A stretch of DNA of 64,000 nucleotides from Spongiibacteraceae bacterium (GTDB lineage: Bacteria; Pseudomonadota; Gammaproteobacteria; Pseudomonadales; Dasaniaceae). A program made the translations under genes and the position numbers. Where the stretch lies: positions 1 through 64,000 of the forward strand of contig JANQLG010000025.1 in the NCBI GenBank assembly GCA_028280715.1. The letters run 5' to 3'. Positions 1 to 6,998 of this stretch are shown piece after piece; the first letter of the stretch is position 1, and every line of letters starts with the position of its first letter. The notes beneath the pieces are model-generated. The model was not told the origin of the DNA, did not search any database, and saw nothing but the letters and a program-made list of their open reading frames with translations.

Positions 1-94
1 AGCAGAAGCAGAAGCAGAAGCAGAAGCAGAAGCAGAAGCAGAAGCAGAAGCAGAAGCAGAAGCAGAAGCAGAAGCAGAAGCAGAAGCAGAAGCA
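1..94. repeat. (AGCAGA)n hexamer microsatellite
   Basis: Fifteen perfect copies of AGCAGA followed by a partial copy; the array also runs off the left edge, so its full length is unknown. The unit is two codons long and encodes alternating Ala-Glu in the reading frame of the partial gene that ends at 115. Gain or loss of a unit by replication slippage would change tail length without shifting frame. Confidence 0.97.
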
Positions 95-115
95 CCGCAA
101 GAAATCGTTCATTAA
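2..115 (+). CDS. scpB: C-terminal end of segregation and condensation protein B (partial)
   Basis: An open frame enters from the left edge and stops at TAA 113-115. All that is visible is a run of about 15 Ala-Glu dipeptides and a short APQEIVH end. ScpB is the winged-helix kleisin-associated subunit of the Smc-ScpAB condensin, and in gammaproteobacteria scpB very commonly lies directly upstream of rluB with an acidic, low-complexity C-terminus. The assignment rests on this position and on the acidic tail; no diagnostic domain is in the window. The spacing of 26 bases to rluB suggests a shared transcript. Confidence 0.6.
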   Translation, partial: AEAEAEAEAEAEAEAEAEAEAEAEAEAEAEAPQEIVH

Positions 116-141
116 TCGCTTAATCAGGTCAAAAACCTTTT

Positions 142-990
142 ATGTCAGAATCTCCTGCCGGCGATAAAATTCAAAAGCTGTTAGCGCAAGCCGGTGTTGG
201 CTCCCGCCGCGAAATGGAAAAAGTCCTCGAAGCAGGGCGGGTGACCGTTAATGGCAAAGAAGCTAAGCTAGGGGATCGCGCTTTTGCGGGTGACAAGCTG
301 GCAATCGATGGCAAAGCCGTCACCCAATCCGATCAAAGCACTGCAGGCCGAGTGCTGATTTATAATAAGCCCGAAGGGGAGATCTGTTCCCGCAAAGATC
401 CGGAAGGGCGCCCAACCGTTTTTGATCGCTTGCCAAAATTAAAAAACAGCCGCTGGATTTCCATCGGTCGTTTGGATTTCAATACCAGTGGCCTGATGAT
501 CTTCACCACCGATGGTCAATTGGCCAATGGCTTAATGCATCCGTCAAGTGAAATTGACCGCGAGTATTTGTGCCGTGTGTTAGGCAATGTCGATGAAGCG
601 ATGTTGCAACGCATGATTGATGGAGTATTGCTGGAAGACGGTGTTGCTCGCTTCACCGATATCGTCGATGGTGGCGGTGAAGGTGCTAACCACTGGTACT
701 ATGTGGCGTTGATGGAAGGTCGCAACCGCGAAGTGCGTCGCCTGTGGGAATCACAGGATATACAAGTCAGTCGATTAAAACGTGTACGTTTTGGGCGAGT
801 ATTTTTACCTTCCAGTCTGCGTCAAGGCCAGTGGCAGGAAATGGAGCGCAAGGATGTAGAAGACCTGTATCAAATGGCTGGTTTGACAGCGCCCAAGCCA
901 CCGAAAATTTTGCCTAAAGAAAAACAAAAAATGGAACGGCAGCAGCGGAAAAATCGTGGTGTGCAGCGCGCTCGTAAGAGTAAACGTTAA
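142..990 (+). CDS. rluB: 23S rRNA pseudouridine(2605) synthase RluB
   Basis: Isomerises a uridine in helix 90 of 23S rRNA (U2605 in E. coli numbering) to pseudouridine. The protein of 282 residues has an N-terminal S4 RNA-binding domain (about 8-60) and an RsuA/RluB-type catalytic domain (about 68-235). The catalytic aspartate is Asp112 in the motif GRLDFNTSG, and the family motif GRNREVRRLW follows near 190. The tail after about 245 is Lys/Arg-rich, as is usual for RluB. The gene follows scpB, its normal partner. The start at 142 is the first ATG and gives the full S4 domain. Confidence 0.95.
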   Translation: MSESPAGDKIQKLLAQAGVGSRREMEKVLEAGRVTVNGKEAKLGDRAFAGDKLAIDGKAVTQSDQSTAGRVLIYNKPEGEICSRKDPEGRPTVFDRLPKLKNSRWISIGRLDFNTSGLMIFTTDGQLANGLMHPSSEIDREYLCRVLGNVDEAMLQRMIDGVLLEDGVARFTDIVDGGGEGANHWYYVALMEGRNREVRRLWESQDIQVSRLKRVRFGRVFLPSSLRQGQWQEMERKDVEDLYQMAGLTAPKPPKILPKEKQKMERQQRKNRGVQRARKSKR

Positions 991-1028
991 TCATTCTGTA
1001 ACAATTCTTTTATTGCAGGCAATGACTT

Positions 1029-1217
1029 TTATCTTTTACAAAGTTGTGTGAGGATATATGTCAAAGTGATACATTTTCCCATAAAGGAATTATTAGAAAA
1101 CTAAGGAAAGTTCATGCAAATCAAAAAATAAAAATAAATATCAATCAACCCAATTCGGGGATATATTTCATTTTGACGCGTTTAAACACGTCAATCTGAT
1201 GTATATTTAGCTGTTAA
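1029..1217. repeat. Leader repeat, copy 1 (two blocks)
   Basis: Two blocks, 1029-1060 and 1198-1217, recur in the same order upstream of the gene at 9693. The first block matches 25 of 32 bases (core TGTGTGARGATATATG). The second, GATGYATATTTAGCTGTTAA, matches 19 of 20. In this copy about 137 extra bases separate the blocks; in the other copy only 7 do. The second block ends in GTTAAA, which resembles the right-hand core of an integron recombination site. Each copy lies just upstream of an isolated small gene. Confidence 0.6.
1173..1194. repeat. Near-perfect 22-bp palindrome
   Basis: Centred between 1183 and 1184, with core TGACGYGTTTAAACRCGTCA: only one symmetric base pair fails to match. 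It lies 40 bases upstream of the start of the lipoprotein gene at 1234. It could be a dimeric repressor site for that gene or a relic of the cassette-type recombination sites in this stretch. No regulator is apparent beside it. Confidence 0.6.
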
Positions 1218-1233
1218 AAATATAAGGGAAGTC

Positions 1234-1698
1234 ATGAATAAGATTCTAATATCATTTTTACTCATATTAATGTCTGGTTGTGCCACGAACTCAAAATTGG
1301 TTGAAGATTTTGTTAGCGCATCGCCTCCAAAGCCAAATATGAGCAAATTCTATTTTTACCAGCTTAGTGGTAGTCATGTTCCTGTGTATATAGTTATTGA
1401 TGGCGTCGAGTATAAGTTATCTCATGACGCATTCTTCGAGATCGATTTAATTCCCAAACAATACACTTTTGAACTTATTGGTAACTGGGCAAACGTAAAA
1501 ACCGGAGTAGCCGATACTTTGGATATCACAGCTGAGTCGGACAAAACGTACTATATAAAGGTTTATCAAGCTAGAGACCACTCAAAACCTTATGGTGAGA
1601 GAATGTATAAATTTCAGCTAAGTCTTAGAAATGAGTCGGTTGCAGTGTTTGAGCTCGAATATACAAAAAGAGAAACTGAGATGAGGCCTTCTAAATAA
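1234..1698 (+). CDS. Small lipoprotein, DUF2846-like
   Basis: A 154-residue protein with a lipoprotein signal: hydrophobic residues 4-13 then the lipobox MSGC with Cys16 as the acylated residue. The mature part is beta-rich (FYFYQLSG, VYIVIDG, ADKTYYIKVYQA-type strands) and resembles DUF2846-type lipoproteins, which carry an exposed immunoglobulin-like fold of unknown role. A purine-rich TAAGGGAAG precedes the ATG. It stands alone on the plus strand between a repeated leader segment and an attC-like fold, so it may be a captured cassette gene. The function is not known. Confidence 0.7.
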   Translation: MNKILISFLLILMSGCATNSKLVEDFVSASPPKPNMSKFYFYQLSGSHVPVYIVIDGVEYKLSHDAFFEIDLIPKQYTFELIGNWANVKTGVADTLDITAESDKTYYIKVYQARDHSKPYGERMYKFQLSLRNESVAVFELEYTKRETEMRPSK

Positions 1699-1726
1699 CT
1701 CAGTTTATAATGCTACGTGCCAAATA

Positions 1727-1811
1727 ATTTTAACAAGTCAATCAACTTCGCGCCGATGGCGCCGGACACCCAAGCCTGCGGTTTGGCTGCCCGGTTATTG
1801 AAGTGTTATAT
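1727..1811. repeat. attC-like integron recombination site
   Basis: An imperfect inverted repeat with the two-arm layout of attC sites. The left arm TAACAAGTCAATCAA (from 1731) pairs with the reverse complement of the right arm TTATTGAAGTGTTA (ending 1808). The outer box TAACA/TGTTA pairs; then comes a mismatched two-base spacer (AG against CT); then an inner box TCAATCAA against TTATTGA leaves one unpaired C. A bulged single base in the inner box is a hallmark of attC folding. The interior (GCGCC-GAT-GGCGC and CCAAGCC/GGTTTGG) adds further hairpins. It lies between two short plus-strand genes, as expected for a cassette junction. Confidence 0.7.
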
Positions 1812-1840
1812 CAATACAAACTCATAAGGAAATTCTATCT

Positions 1841-2194
1841 ATGAAGAAAACTTTTTCTCTAGGCTTATTCTTGTTTCTGTTGTCAAGTACAGCTAATGCA
1901 TATATTTGGAGTGCTGCCGTTCCTACTGAAGTTCACATCGTACCTAATGGATTGGTTCTGCTTGGAGACTTCAATAATAATGGAGTAACTTGTGCAACTG
2001 GGCCTAAAGCAATATATCTACCAAATACAGACCCAAATTTCGATGCTAAATTGTCACTAGCTCTTACTGCAAAGGCATCAGGTAAAAAAATTAAAGTACT
2101 AATAAATGATCCACTGGAAAGCAACTGTATTCAAATATCTGCTATGGGTTACGTTCCAATTGCTTTTCATTACTATTGGCAGTTAAAAGACTGA
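1841..2194 (+). CDS. Small secreted protein, family of three in this window
   Basis: A 117-residue protein with a signal peptide (Lys2-Lys3, hydrophobic 5-15, cleavage after ANA20). The mature part has two cysteines, Cys51 and Cys96, and between them the segment LTAKASGKKIKV (75-86). The proteins at 2800 and 10130 share the same design: a cysteine 40-45 residues before another, with a small-residue/Lys-rich helix-like segment near the second. I infer a disulphide-bonded periplasmic or secreted domain. The pattern recalls small AB5-subunit-like secreted proteins common in cassette arrays, but no function can be assigned. AAGGAAA precedes the ATG. Confidence 0.65.
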   Translation: MKKTFSLGLFLFLLSSTANAYIWSAAVPTEVHIVPNGLVLLGDFNNNGVTCATGPKAIYLPNTDPNFDAKLSLALTAKASGKKIKVLINDPLESNCIQISAMGYVPIAFHYYWQLKD

Positions 2195-2208
2195 TATAAC
2201 TGTGTTTT

Positions 2209-2277
2209 AGGATCAGGTCTTTGAATTGTGATGACTTTCAGTCATAGCGAAATATCATAAATTAAAGACCTGATCCT
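2209..2277. repeat. Nested hairpin element (REP/MITE-like or attC interior)
   Basis: The left arm 2209-2227 (AGGATCAGGTCTTTGAATT) and right arm 2260-2277 pair over 18 bases with one bulged G. Inside is a second perfect hairpin, ATGACT-TTC-AGTCAT (2231-2245). ATAAC at 2196-2200 and GTTAT at 2297-2301 flank it symmetrically, so the whole could also be the stem of a long attC-like site. It separates the genes at 1841 and 2314. From memory, AGGATCAGGTCTTT palindromes recur in several marine gammaproteobacteria as dispersed repeats; this was not checked. Confidence 0.75.
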
Positions 2278-2313
2278 GATTTCCCTTTCTTTTGGCGTTA
2301 TGCATAGGCGAGC

Positions 2314-2733
2314 ATGGATATTCGAGAATTTTTAGAAAATGATAGAAAAAGTGTTATTGCTTTATGGGAGGTTTGTGGTCTCACACGCCCTTGGAATGAC
2401 CCTGACAAAGATATTGATCGTAAAATTCAGTTCCAGCCAAATTTATTTTTTGTCGGCACGATAGACTCCGAAGTGGTTGCGTCAGCTATGGCAGGTTACG
2501 ATGGCCACAGAGGTTCAGTATTCTATCTTGCTATTCATCCAAAGCTACAGGGGCTAGGGTATGGCCAAAAACTGATGTCCCATATAGAAAATGTACTTAC
2601 AAGCCTAGGTTGTCCGAAACTAAATATTGTTGTTCGCAGTTCAAATGAGAGCGTTTTGAAATTCTATAATAATTTATCTTATGCACCAGATGATGTTGTA
2701 AGCATTGGCAAGAGGCTAATTCCAGATACATAA
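2314..2733 (+). CDS. ypeA: GNAT acetyltransferase, YpeA family
   Basis: A 139-residue GCN5-related N-acetyltransferase. It closely follows E. coli YpeA as I remember it: LWEVCGLTRPWNDP near 17-30, AGYDGHRGS at 60-68, then the acetyl-CoA loop QGLGYG at 79-84 within motif A, and a final GKRLI. It is expected to move an acetyl group from acetyl-CoA to an unknown amine substrate in the cytoplasm. The gene sits between two attC-like structures, as do many GNAT genes in integron arrays, and its stop codon falls inside the right-hand one. No strong ribosome site is visible before the ATG. Confidence 0.85.
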   Translation: MDIREFLENDRKSVIALWEVCGLTRPWNDPDKDIDRKIQFQPNLFFVGTIDSEVVASAMAGYDGHRGSVFYLAIHPKLQGLGYGQKLMSHIENVLTSLGCPKLNIVVRSSNESVLKFYNNLSYAPDDVVSIGKRLIPDT

Positions 2734-2774
2734 CAAGGTGATGTTGTCGCCTTCCTCAAACCTTGGCGTTATGT
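2728..2774. repeat. Short attC-like inverted repeat
   Basis: The outer boxes ACATAAC (2728-2734) and GTTATGT (2768-2774) are perfect reverse complements. The next boxes AAGGT (2735-2739) and ACCTT (2760-2764) also pair, with three extra bases (GGC) on the right arm. At 47 bases this is shorter than most attC sites. It overlaps the end of the acetyltransferase gene and precedes the next small gene, so it marks a possible cassette boundary. Confidence 0.55.
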
Positions 2775-2799
2775 TTCTAAAAAATGGAAAGGAGTTGTT

Positions 2800-3123
2800 A
2801 TGAAATTACACTTTTGTAAGTTATTTCTTGTATTTATATCATGTTGCGCTTGCAGTCTAGTCAGCGCTAACCGCTATTGGCCTGAGCCAGCCTTAAGTGA
2901 TTGGTCAATTGTTTTAAACAATGGTGTGGTTTACATTCAGTCGCCACAGTTTCCTGCTCATTGCTCTCATTCAAGAGGTCAAATCAATATTCACGAATCT
3001 GAATTTGATCGAGCGCAGTATGCTTTTGTTCTATCTGCTAAAGCCAGAGGAAAAAAATTAAAATATGTAGTTGATAATACTCAAACTGTTTGTGTAATTT
3101 CTGGAGTTCTAGAAATCGACTAA
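2800..3123 (+). CDS. Small secreted protein, family of three in this window
   Basis: A 107-residue protein with a signal peptide (hydrophobic 8-22, likely cleavage after VSA23). The mature part has Cys55 and Cys98 and the segment LSAKARGKKLKYV at 79-91, matching the proteins at 1841 (LTAKASGKKIKV) and 10130. Cys-to-Cys spacing is 43 residues here, 45 and 40 in the others. GGAAAGGAG gives a strong ribosome site. Immediately after the stop, ATATAAC at 3125-3131 followed by AACGCC resembles the left box of another attC-like site whose right half I could not find. Function unknown. Confidence 0.65.
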   Translation: MKLHFCKLFLVFISCCACSLVSANRYWPEPALSDWSIVLNNGVVYIQSPQFPAHCSHSRGQINIHESEFDRAQYAFVLSAKARGKKLKYVVDNTQTVCVISGVLEID

Positions 3124-3225
3124 AATATAACAACGCCATCAATTTGACCACTTTTTGAGTGCTACTAGCTTAATTAAGTAAATAGCCATCCTTCACTAAT
3201 TAAACGATGGTAAAGAGAGTATAAA

Positions 3226-3621
3226 ATGCTTAGTCATGTAATGATCGGATCTGATGATATCGAAAGATCAAAGAAATTTTATAATTCTGTGTTGGGTTTT
3301 TTGGGGGCAGGAGAACCCTTTGTTAATGTCAATAAAACTGGCCAGACTCGCCTATTCTACAGCCACAAGGGTTCGACCTTAGGTATTACCGAGCCAATCA
3401 ATGGTGAGCCAGCGACAGTAGCTAACGGTTCCACGATTGGCTTTGCCTGTGATTCTCCGGAGCAAGTTGATGAATTGCATAAGGTGGCTATGGAGAGCGG
3501 TGCAACCGCCATCGAAGCGCCTCCAGGTATACGCCAAACTACTATGGGTGAAAAATACTTGTGCTATTTCCTGGATCCCGACGGCCATAAATTATGTGGT
3601 ATGTATGTACCCGCTGAGTAG
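3226..3621 (+). CDS. Glyoxalase/VOC-superfamily protein
   Basis: A 131-residue protein of the vicinal oxygen chelate fold: an N-terminal module beginning LSHVMIGSDDIERSKKFY and a second module ending FLDPDGHKLC. Members include glyoxalase I, fosfomycin-modifying enzymes and many uncharacterised lyases. His4 and the late acidic and His positions could form the metal site. The substrate cannot be told from sequence. AAGAGAG precedes the ATG. VOC proteins are frequent cassette cargo, and this gene lies at the end of the cassette-like stretch. Confidence 0.8.
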   Translation: MLSHVMIGSDDIERSKKFYNSVLGFLGAGEPFVNVNKTGQTRLFYSHKGSTLGITEPINGEPATVANGSTIGFACDSPEQVDELHKVAMESGATAIEAPPGIRQTTMGEKYLCYFLDPDGHKLCGMYVPAE

Positions 3622-3663
3622 CGTTGGCAATCCTCCGTCATTATTAAACGCAAACGTTAAACG

Positions 3664-4335
3664 ATGAAAGCGGTATTGTTTGATTTGGACAATACGCTTG
3701 TCGACCGTGATGCGTCTATCAAGCATTATGTTGATTTTTTCGTAACGGCGTTTGAGAAAAATCTCCGTGAAGGAATAGCAACTGAAATGTTACAGGCGTT
3801 ATTTCTTCGTTTTGATGAGCGGGGTTATGCAGGGCATGAGGTCAGGTCTCAAAGGTTAATTAATGAAGAAATCTGGTTAACGCCGCCCAGTGTTTCTGAA
3901 ATATTGGCCCATTGGTTTGATACCTTTCCCTATAACCCGGTTGCTATGCAGGGCTTAGAGGTTATCGACACTCTTGCCACTGACGGCTATAAATTGGGTT
4001 TGATCACCAATGGCAAGATAAAAACTCAAGAAACAAAAATGCACAGACTGGGTATTCTTCATAAATTTGATGCGGTTTCTATCTCTGAAGCCGTTGGAGC
4101 TAAGAAACCTGATAACACTATCTTCCAGCATTGTTTAGATCAGCTCGATATTCCAAAGAATGAAGTCTGCTTTGTGGGTGATCACATAGTGAATGACTAT
4201 ATCGGTTCAATGAGTTTTGGCTTGCAGCCAATTTGGTTTCAGGGAGCTCAGCCTTGGAATGATGATGTTTCTCCACAATATGCAATCAATCACTTAAGCC
4301 AGCTTCCTGATTTGCTGCAAAGATTAAAAAAATGA
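3664..4335 (+). CDS. HAD-superfamily hydrolase
   Basis: A 223-residue haloacid-dehalogenase-type phosphatase. The nucleophile motif FDLDNT has Asp7 and Asp9. Motif II is in LITNGK near 113-119, the motif III lysine is in GAKKPDN, and motif IV is VGDHIVND near 177. The helical cap between motifs I and II is typical of subfamily IA (phosphoglycolate-phosphatase or YjjG type). The substrate is likely a small phosphorylated metabolite or nucleotide but is not identifiable. Its end overlaps the next gene by four bases (ATGA), so the two are translationally coupled. A GTTAAAC box at 3656-3662 just precedes the start. Confidence 0.85.
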   Translation: MKAVLFDLDNTLVDRDASIKHYVDFFVTAFEKNLREGIATEMLQALFLRFDERGYAGHEVRSQRLINEEIWLTPPSVSEILAHWFDTFPYNPVAMQGLEVIDTLATDGYKLGLITNGKIKTQETKMHRLGILHKFDAVSISEAVGAKKPDNTIFQHCLDQLDIPKNEVCFVGDHIVNDYIGSMSFGLQPIWFQGAQPWNDDVSPQYAINHLSQLPDLLQRLKK

Positions 4336-4676
4336 CAGATCAGTCAATACCTCCTTGCCCCAAATGCAATTCAAGTTATGTATACCAAGATCAGGATAAT
4401 CTGATTTGTCCTGAATGTGGTTATGAGTGGAACCCCTCTGAAGTTTCTAAAGAAGACACTTTCGTTGTTCGAGATGCCAACGGAACGGTGCTCGAAGTGG
4501 GTGATAAGATCACACTAATTAAAGACCTTAAAGTCAAAGGTAGCTCTCAGGGACTTAAGATAGGCACTAAAACTGTCGTCAGGAAAATCGTCGAAGGTAA
4601 GGATCACGAACTGGATTGTAAATTTCCAGGTATTGGCGAAATCATGGTGACTGCTAAATTTGTAAAGAAGGTTTAG
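4332..4676 (+). CDS. yjdM: PhnA/YjdM-family zinc-ribbon protein
   Basis: A 114-residue protein with an N-terminal zinc ribbon (CPKC at 9-12 and CPEC at 26-29) followed by a small KOW/SH3-like beta domain (RDANGTVLEVGD, LKVKGSSQGLKIGT). This is the full-length architecture of YjdM, formerly PhnA, named for its place near phosphonate genes in E. coli although it does not itself break down phosphonoacetate. The biochemical role remains unclear. It is coupled to the HAD gene through a four-base overlap, hinting at a joint function. Confidence 0.9.
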   Translation: MTDQSIPPCPKCNSSYVYQDQDNLICPECGYEWNPSEVSKEDTFVVRDANGTVLEVGDKITLIKDLKVKGSSQGLKIGTKTVVRKIVEGKDHELDCKFPGIGEIMVTAKFVKKV

Positions 4677-4705
4677 CTGTTCAATGAGAAATGTTGGGGT
4701 AAACG

Positions 4706-5704
4706 CTAATGAGAAGCGCTGGCGTTTGTCGGCACAACTTTGTCACTTAGTGTATGGATAGTTTTTTTGACTCGCTTTCGAATTTCGCTAGGCGAATGCT
4801 CAAGTACTCGTGAAAACGTTGCTGTCATATGGCTCTGGCTACTAAAGCCTGTTTCTTCAGCTATGCAGGCAATAGGCAGAGTCGTGCTTTGTAGTAATTC
4901 CCTGGCTCTTTCAACTCGTTTCCGCAATATATATTTATGAGGTGGAAGCCCTGTATGTTGTTTAAACACTTCCGAGAAATAGGAAGCGTTAATTTCGGCA
5001 AGTGACGACAGTTTACTGGTGCTTAAATCCTCCGATAAATGTCCACAGATATATTTAATAATTTCGCTGATCTGTAAAGCGGGGCCTTTACCTACCGATT
5101 TATCCGTTTGCTCCATCCATAGCATTTTATCTTTATTCAAATGCAGTAAGAGGGTTTCCAATAGTTTGTTAGAATATTCGCTGTCATCCTCATCACTTTC
5201 ACATTGCAAAAGTAGTTGCCGCAGTAACGCAATCGTTAACGAATCTGTTGAGCCTGAACTGATTTTCTGTTGAAAGATGTTTGATTGAAAATAGGGGGTA
5301 TCCTTGTGTGGCGTTTTGCTTTTCCCTGAGCTGTATTCGGCAAGACTAAATATAAGGATCTCGACTTCACCATTAACCTGCCAAGTGGATTGAGTATTGG
5401 CAGCAACAGTAAGCAAGTCTCCTGGAATGCAATAATCGCTAATTCCGCTATTTTCGGCTTTATCGCTATCTTTGGTTTCATAGCTATTTTTAACGTCATA
5501 ATACACCGGCGATTTGCCGGCTAAATGAATGACGAGCAGTGGAGAGGGTAAAGGTTTTAGAAAATAAGAACCTACATGATGTTGCCTGCGACTCAGTGAG
5601 TAGATTGCATCGGGTGTTTCCAAAAAGTAGGTGTTGACGGGCGTCATTCCGACAGCGTCTGAAATGATTTCCAATGTTTCGCAACGGTAAGCCTGCTCAG
5701 TCAT
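4706..5704 (-). CDS. AraC-family transcriptional regulator
   Basis: A 332-residue regulator. Residues 1-200 form a poorly conserved cupin-like AraC-binding domain. The C-terminus (about 212-315) has the double helix-turn-helix: LSSLAEINASYFSEVFKQ then IACIAEETGFSSQSHMTATF and the family ending SPSEIRKRV. It should bind DNA as a one-component activator sensing a small molecule. It lies downstream of the kinase and CrtC-like genes on the same strand and is their best candidate regulator. A perfect 14-bp inverted repeat lies in the spacer ahead of its start. Confidence 0.9.
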   Translation of the reverse strand: MTEQAYRCETLEIISDAVGMTPVNTYFLETPDAIYSLSRRQHHVGSYFLKPLPSPLLVIHLAGKSPVYYDVKNSYETKDSDKAENSGISDYCIPGDLLTVAANTQSTWQVNGEVEILIFSLAEYSSGKSKTPHKDTPYFQSNIFQQKISSGSTDSLTIALLRQLLLQCESDEDDSEYSNKLLETLLLHLNKDKMLWMEQTDKSVGKGPALQISEIIKYICGHLSEDLSTSKLSSLAEINASYFSEVFKQHTGLPPHKYILRKRVERARELLQSTTLPIACIAEETGFSSQSHMTATFSRVLEHSPSEIRKRVKKTIHTLSDKVVPTNASASH

Positions 5705-5850
5705 TATTATTTCTCGTCAGGAAAACTTTAAACGTATCAAATCGTTTTTAACGAAAATATTAGGATAACTTTATGCAGAGGGAAAAGCTGTATTAAATGG
5801 GGTGGCTGTGAGGGTAGTTTTAGGGTGGTTTCGGCGGCAGTTGGATAGCG

Positions 5851-5897
5851 CTATGTGTTTAGTTGCTACGTTTTAGCTTCATTAACTAAACACATAG
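5851..5897. repeat. Perfect 14-bp inverted repeat, operator or hairpin
   Basis: CTATGTGTTTAGTT at 5851-5864 and its exact reverse complement at 5884-5897 flank a 19-base loop. It lies between the kinase gene (stop at 5940) and the AraC gene (start at 5704), both on the minus strand. There is no U-run after it, so a simple intrinsic terminator is not supported. A binding site for the adjacent AraC protein or an mRNA-stabilising hairpin are both possible. Confidence 0.7.
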
Positions 5898-5939
5898 AGA
5901 GTAGCGTAAGTACTGTTTTGTTTCTCTTGTTAAAGCGTA

Positions 5940-6998
5940 TTACAGCGCTGAAACACTATCCAGATCAATAGCCTGTAGCAATGCTCTTTCAGCCATGACC
6001 GCAAACATTTCATCACCGCGCTCGGTTTGTTCCACTGACATGCATGCGATGACTGCTTGTACAAAACCGGAAAAGACCTGGATACGGTACTCTAGCCAGA
6101 AGGCGTCAGGGTCAACTTTACAGCCCTCAGCCCTAAGAGCATCGACATAGTGATTAAACAACTTTTCCTCATTGTCACGTCGAACCGCGGGGTCAGGAAA
6201 GCTGGCGCTGACAAAATAGGCGACGTCGCACATCGGGTGACCAACGCTTAAGGTTTGCCAATCCAACACCACAACATCGCCATTATCTTTTATCAGTAGA
6301 TTATCCAGTCGGGCATCGCCGTGCAGAACCGTGTTGTCTTCTGTCTCCCGATAGATAAATTTTTCAAAATTGTCTGTAAATTCATCACCGACCTTAAACA
6401 GTTCTTCGTTAATACGATGCTGGAAGCGCTCCTTAAACAAAGGCCATGCCCACCGCATTAATTTAACGCGTTCGTCACGAAAAGAATGATCAAAAAGCAG
6501 GTAATCTTTATTGAGTAATTCTTTTTTATTCATGAACGGTGCGTGTAATAATGCGATTTCACCTAAGCCCTTGAGGATGACTTCGGGGGCCGCGCCTGCA
6601 ATTTGATCAGGGACGGTCGCGGGTGAGCAATCTTCCAGCACCAATACATATTCACTGTAATCGTCGCTAACACTGACGGAGTAGCAGGCAGGGCATCTGA
6701 TTTTTGACAGGCCTGCCAGCTCTCGATACCAATTTACTTCGCGGCGATAAACCCACACTTCATGCGAATACCAGCGGTTTTTTTCGCTGGGGTGGGTACA
6801 TTTCACGACTACCGATGCCGGGCCTGACCAGTTGTCTCCGGACAGTTCCAGTCGGTAACTGCCAGCGAGATGGCCATTGCCTATGCTGGTGCAGGTTATC
6901 TCGGCTAAGCTGTCTTTTTCCTGGTTAAGGCAGTCTTCAAGCCAGCCGGTAGTAAAATCTGCGGGGAATCTGGGTAAATTTTCCATTACTTTGTTCAC
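5940..6998 (-). CDS. Aminoglycoside-phosphotransferase-like small-molecule kinase
   Basis: A 352-residue protein-kinase-fold phosphotransferase. The catalytic loop HGDARLDN is at 226-233 and the metal-binding DWQ at 246-248; Lys66 in VVVKC is the likely ATP-binding lysine. The overall pattern matches the APH/choline kinase group and the ecdysteroid-kinase-like (CHK) subgroup, which phosphorylate hydroxyls of small or lipidic molecules. Real antibiotic resistance is unlikely. It overlaps the upstream CrtC-like gene by one base, so the pair is an operon. The substrate may be whatever that partner binds. Confidence 0.8.
   Translation of the reverse strand: MNKVMENLPRFPADFTTGWLEDCLNQEKDSLAEITCTSIGNGHLAGSYRLELSGDNWSGPASVVVKCTHPSEKNRWYSHEVWVYRREVNWYRELAGLSKIRCPACYSVSVSDDYSEYVLVLEDCSPATVPDQIAGAAPEVILKGLGEIALLHAPFMNKKELLNKDYLLFDHSFRDERVKLMRWAWPLFKERFQHRINEELFKVGDEFTDNFEKFIYRETEDNTVLHGDARLDNLLIKDNGDVVVLDWQTLSVGHPMCDVAYFVSASFPDPAVRRDNEEKLFNHYVDALRAEGCKVDPDAFWLEYRIQVFSGFVQAVIACMSVEQTERGDEMFAVMAERALLQAIDLDSVSAL

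Noticed and set aside
1-94. Repeat array considered as a CRISPR or satellite
   Set aside because: Unit is only six bases with no spacers, and it is in frame with the end of a coding region.
5940-6998. Aminoglycoside-resistance gene
   Set aside because: The APH fold is shared by many metabolic kinases, and this one is paired with a CrtC-like gene rather than mobile resistance genes.
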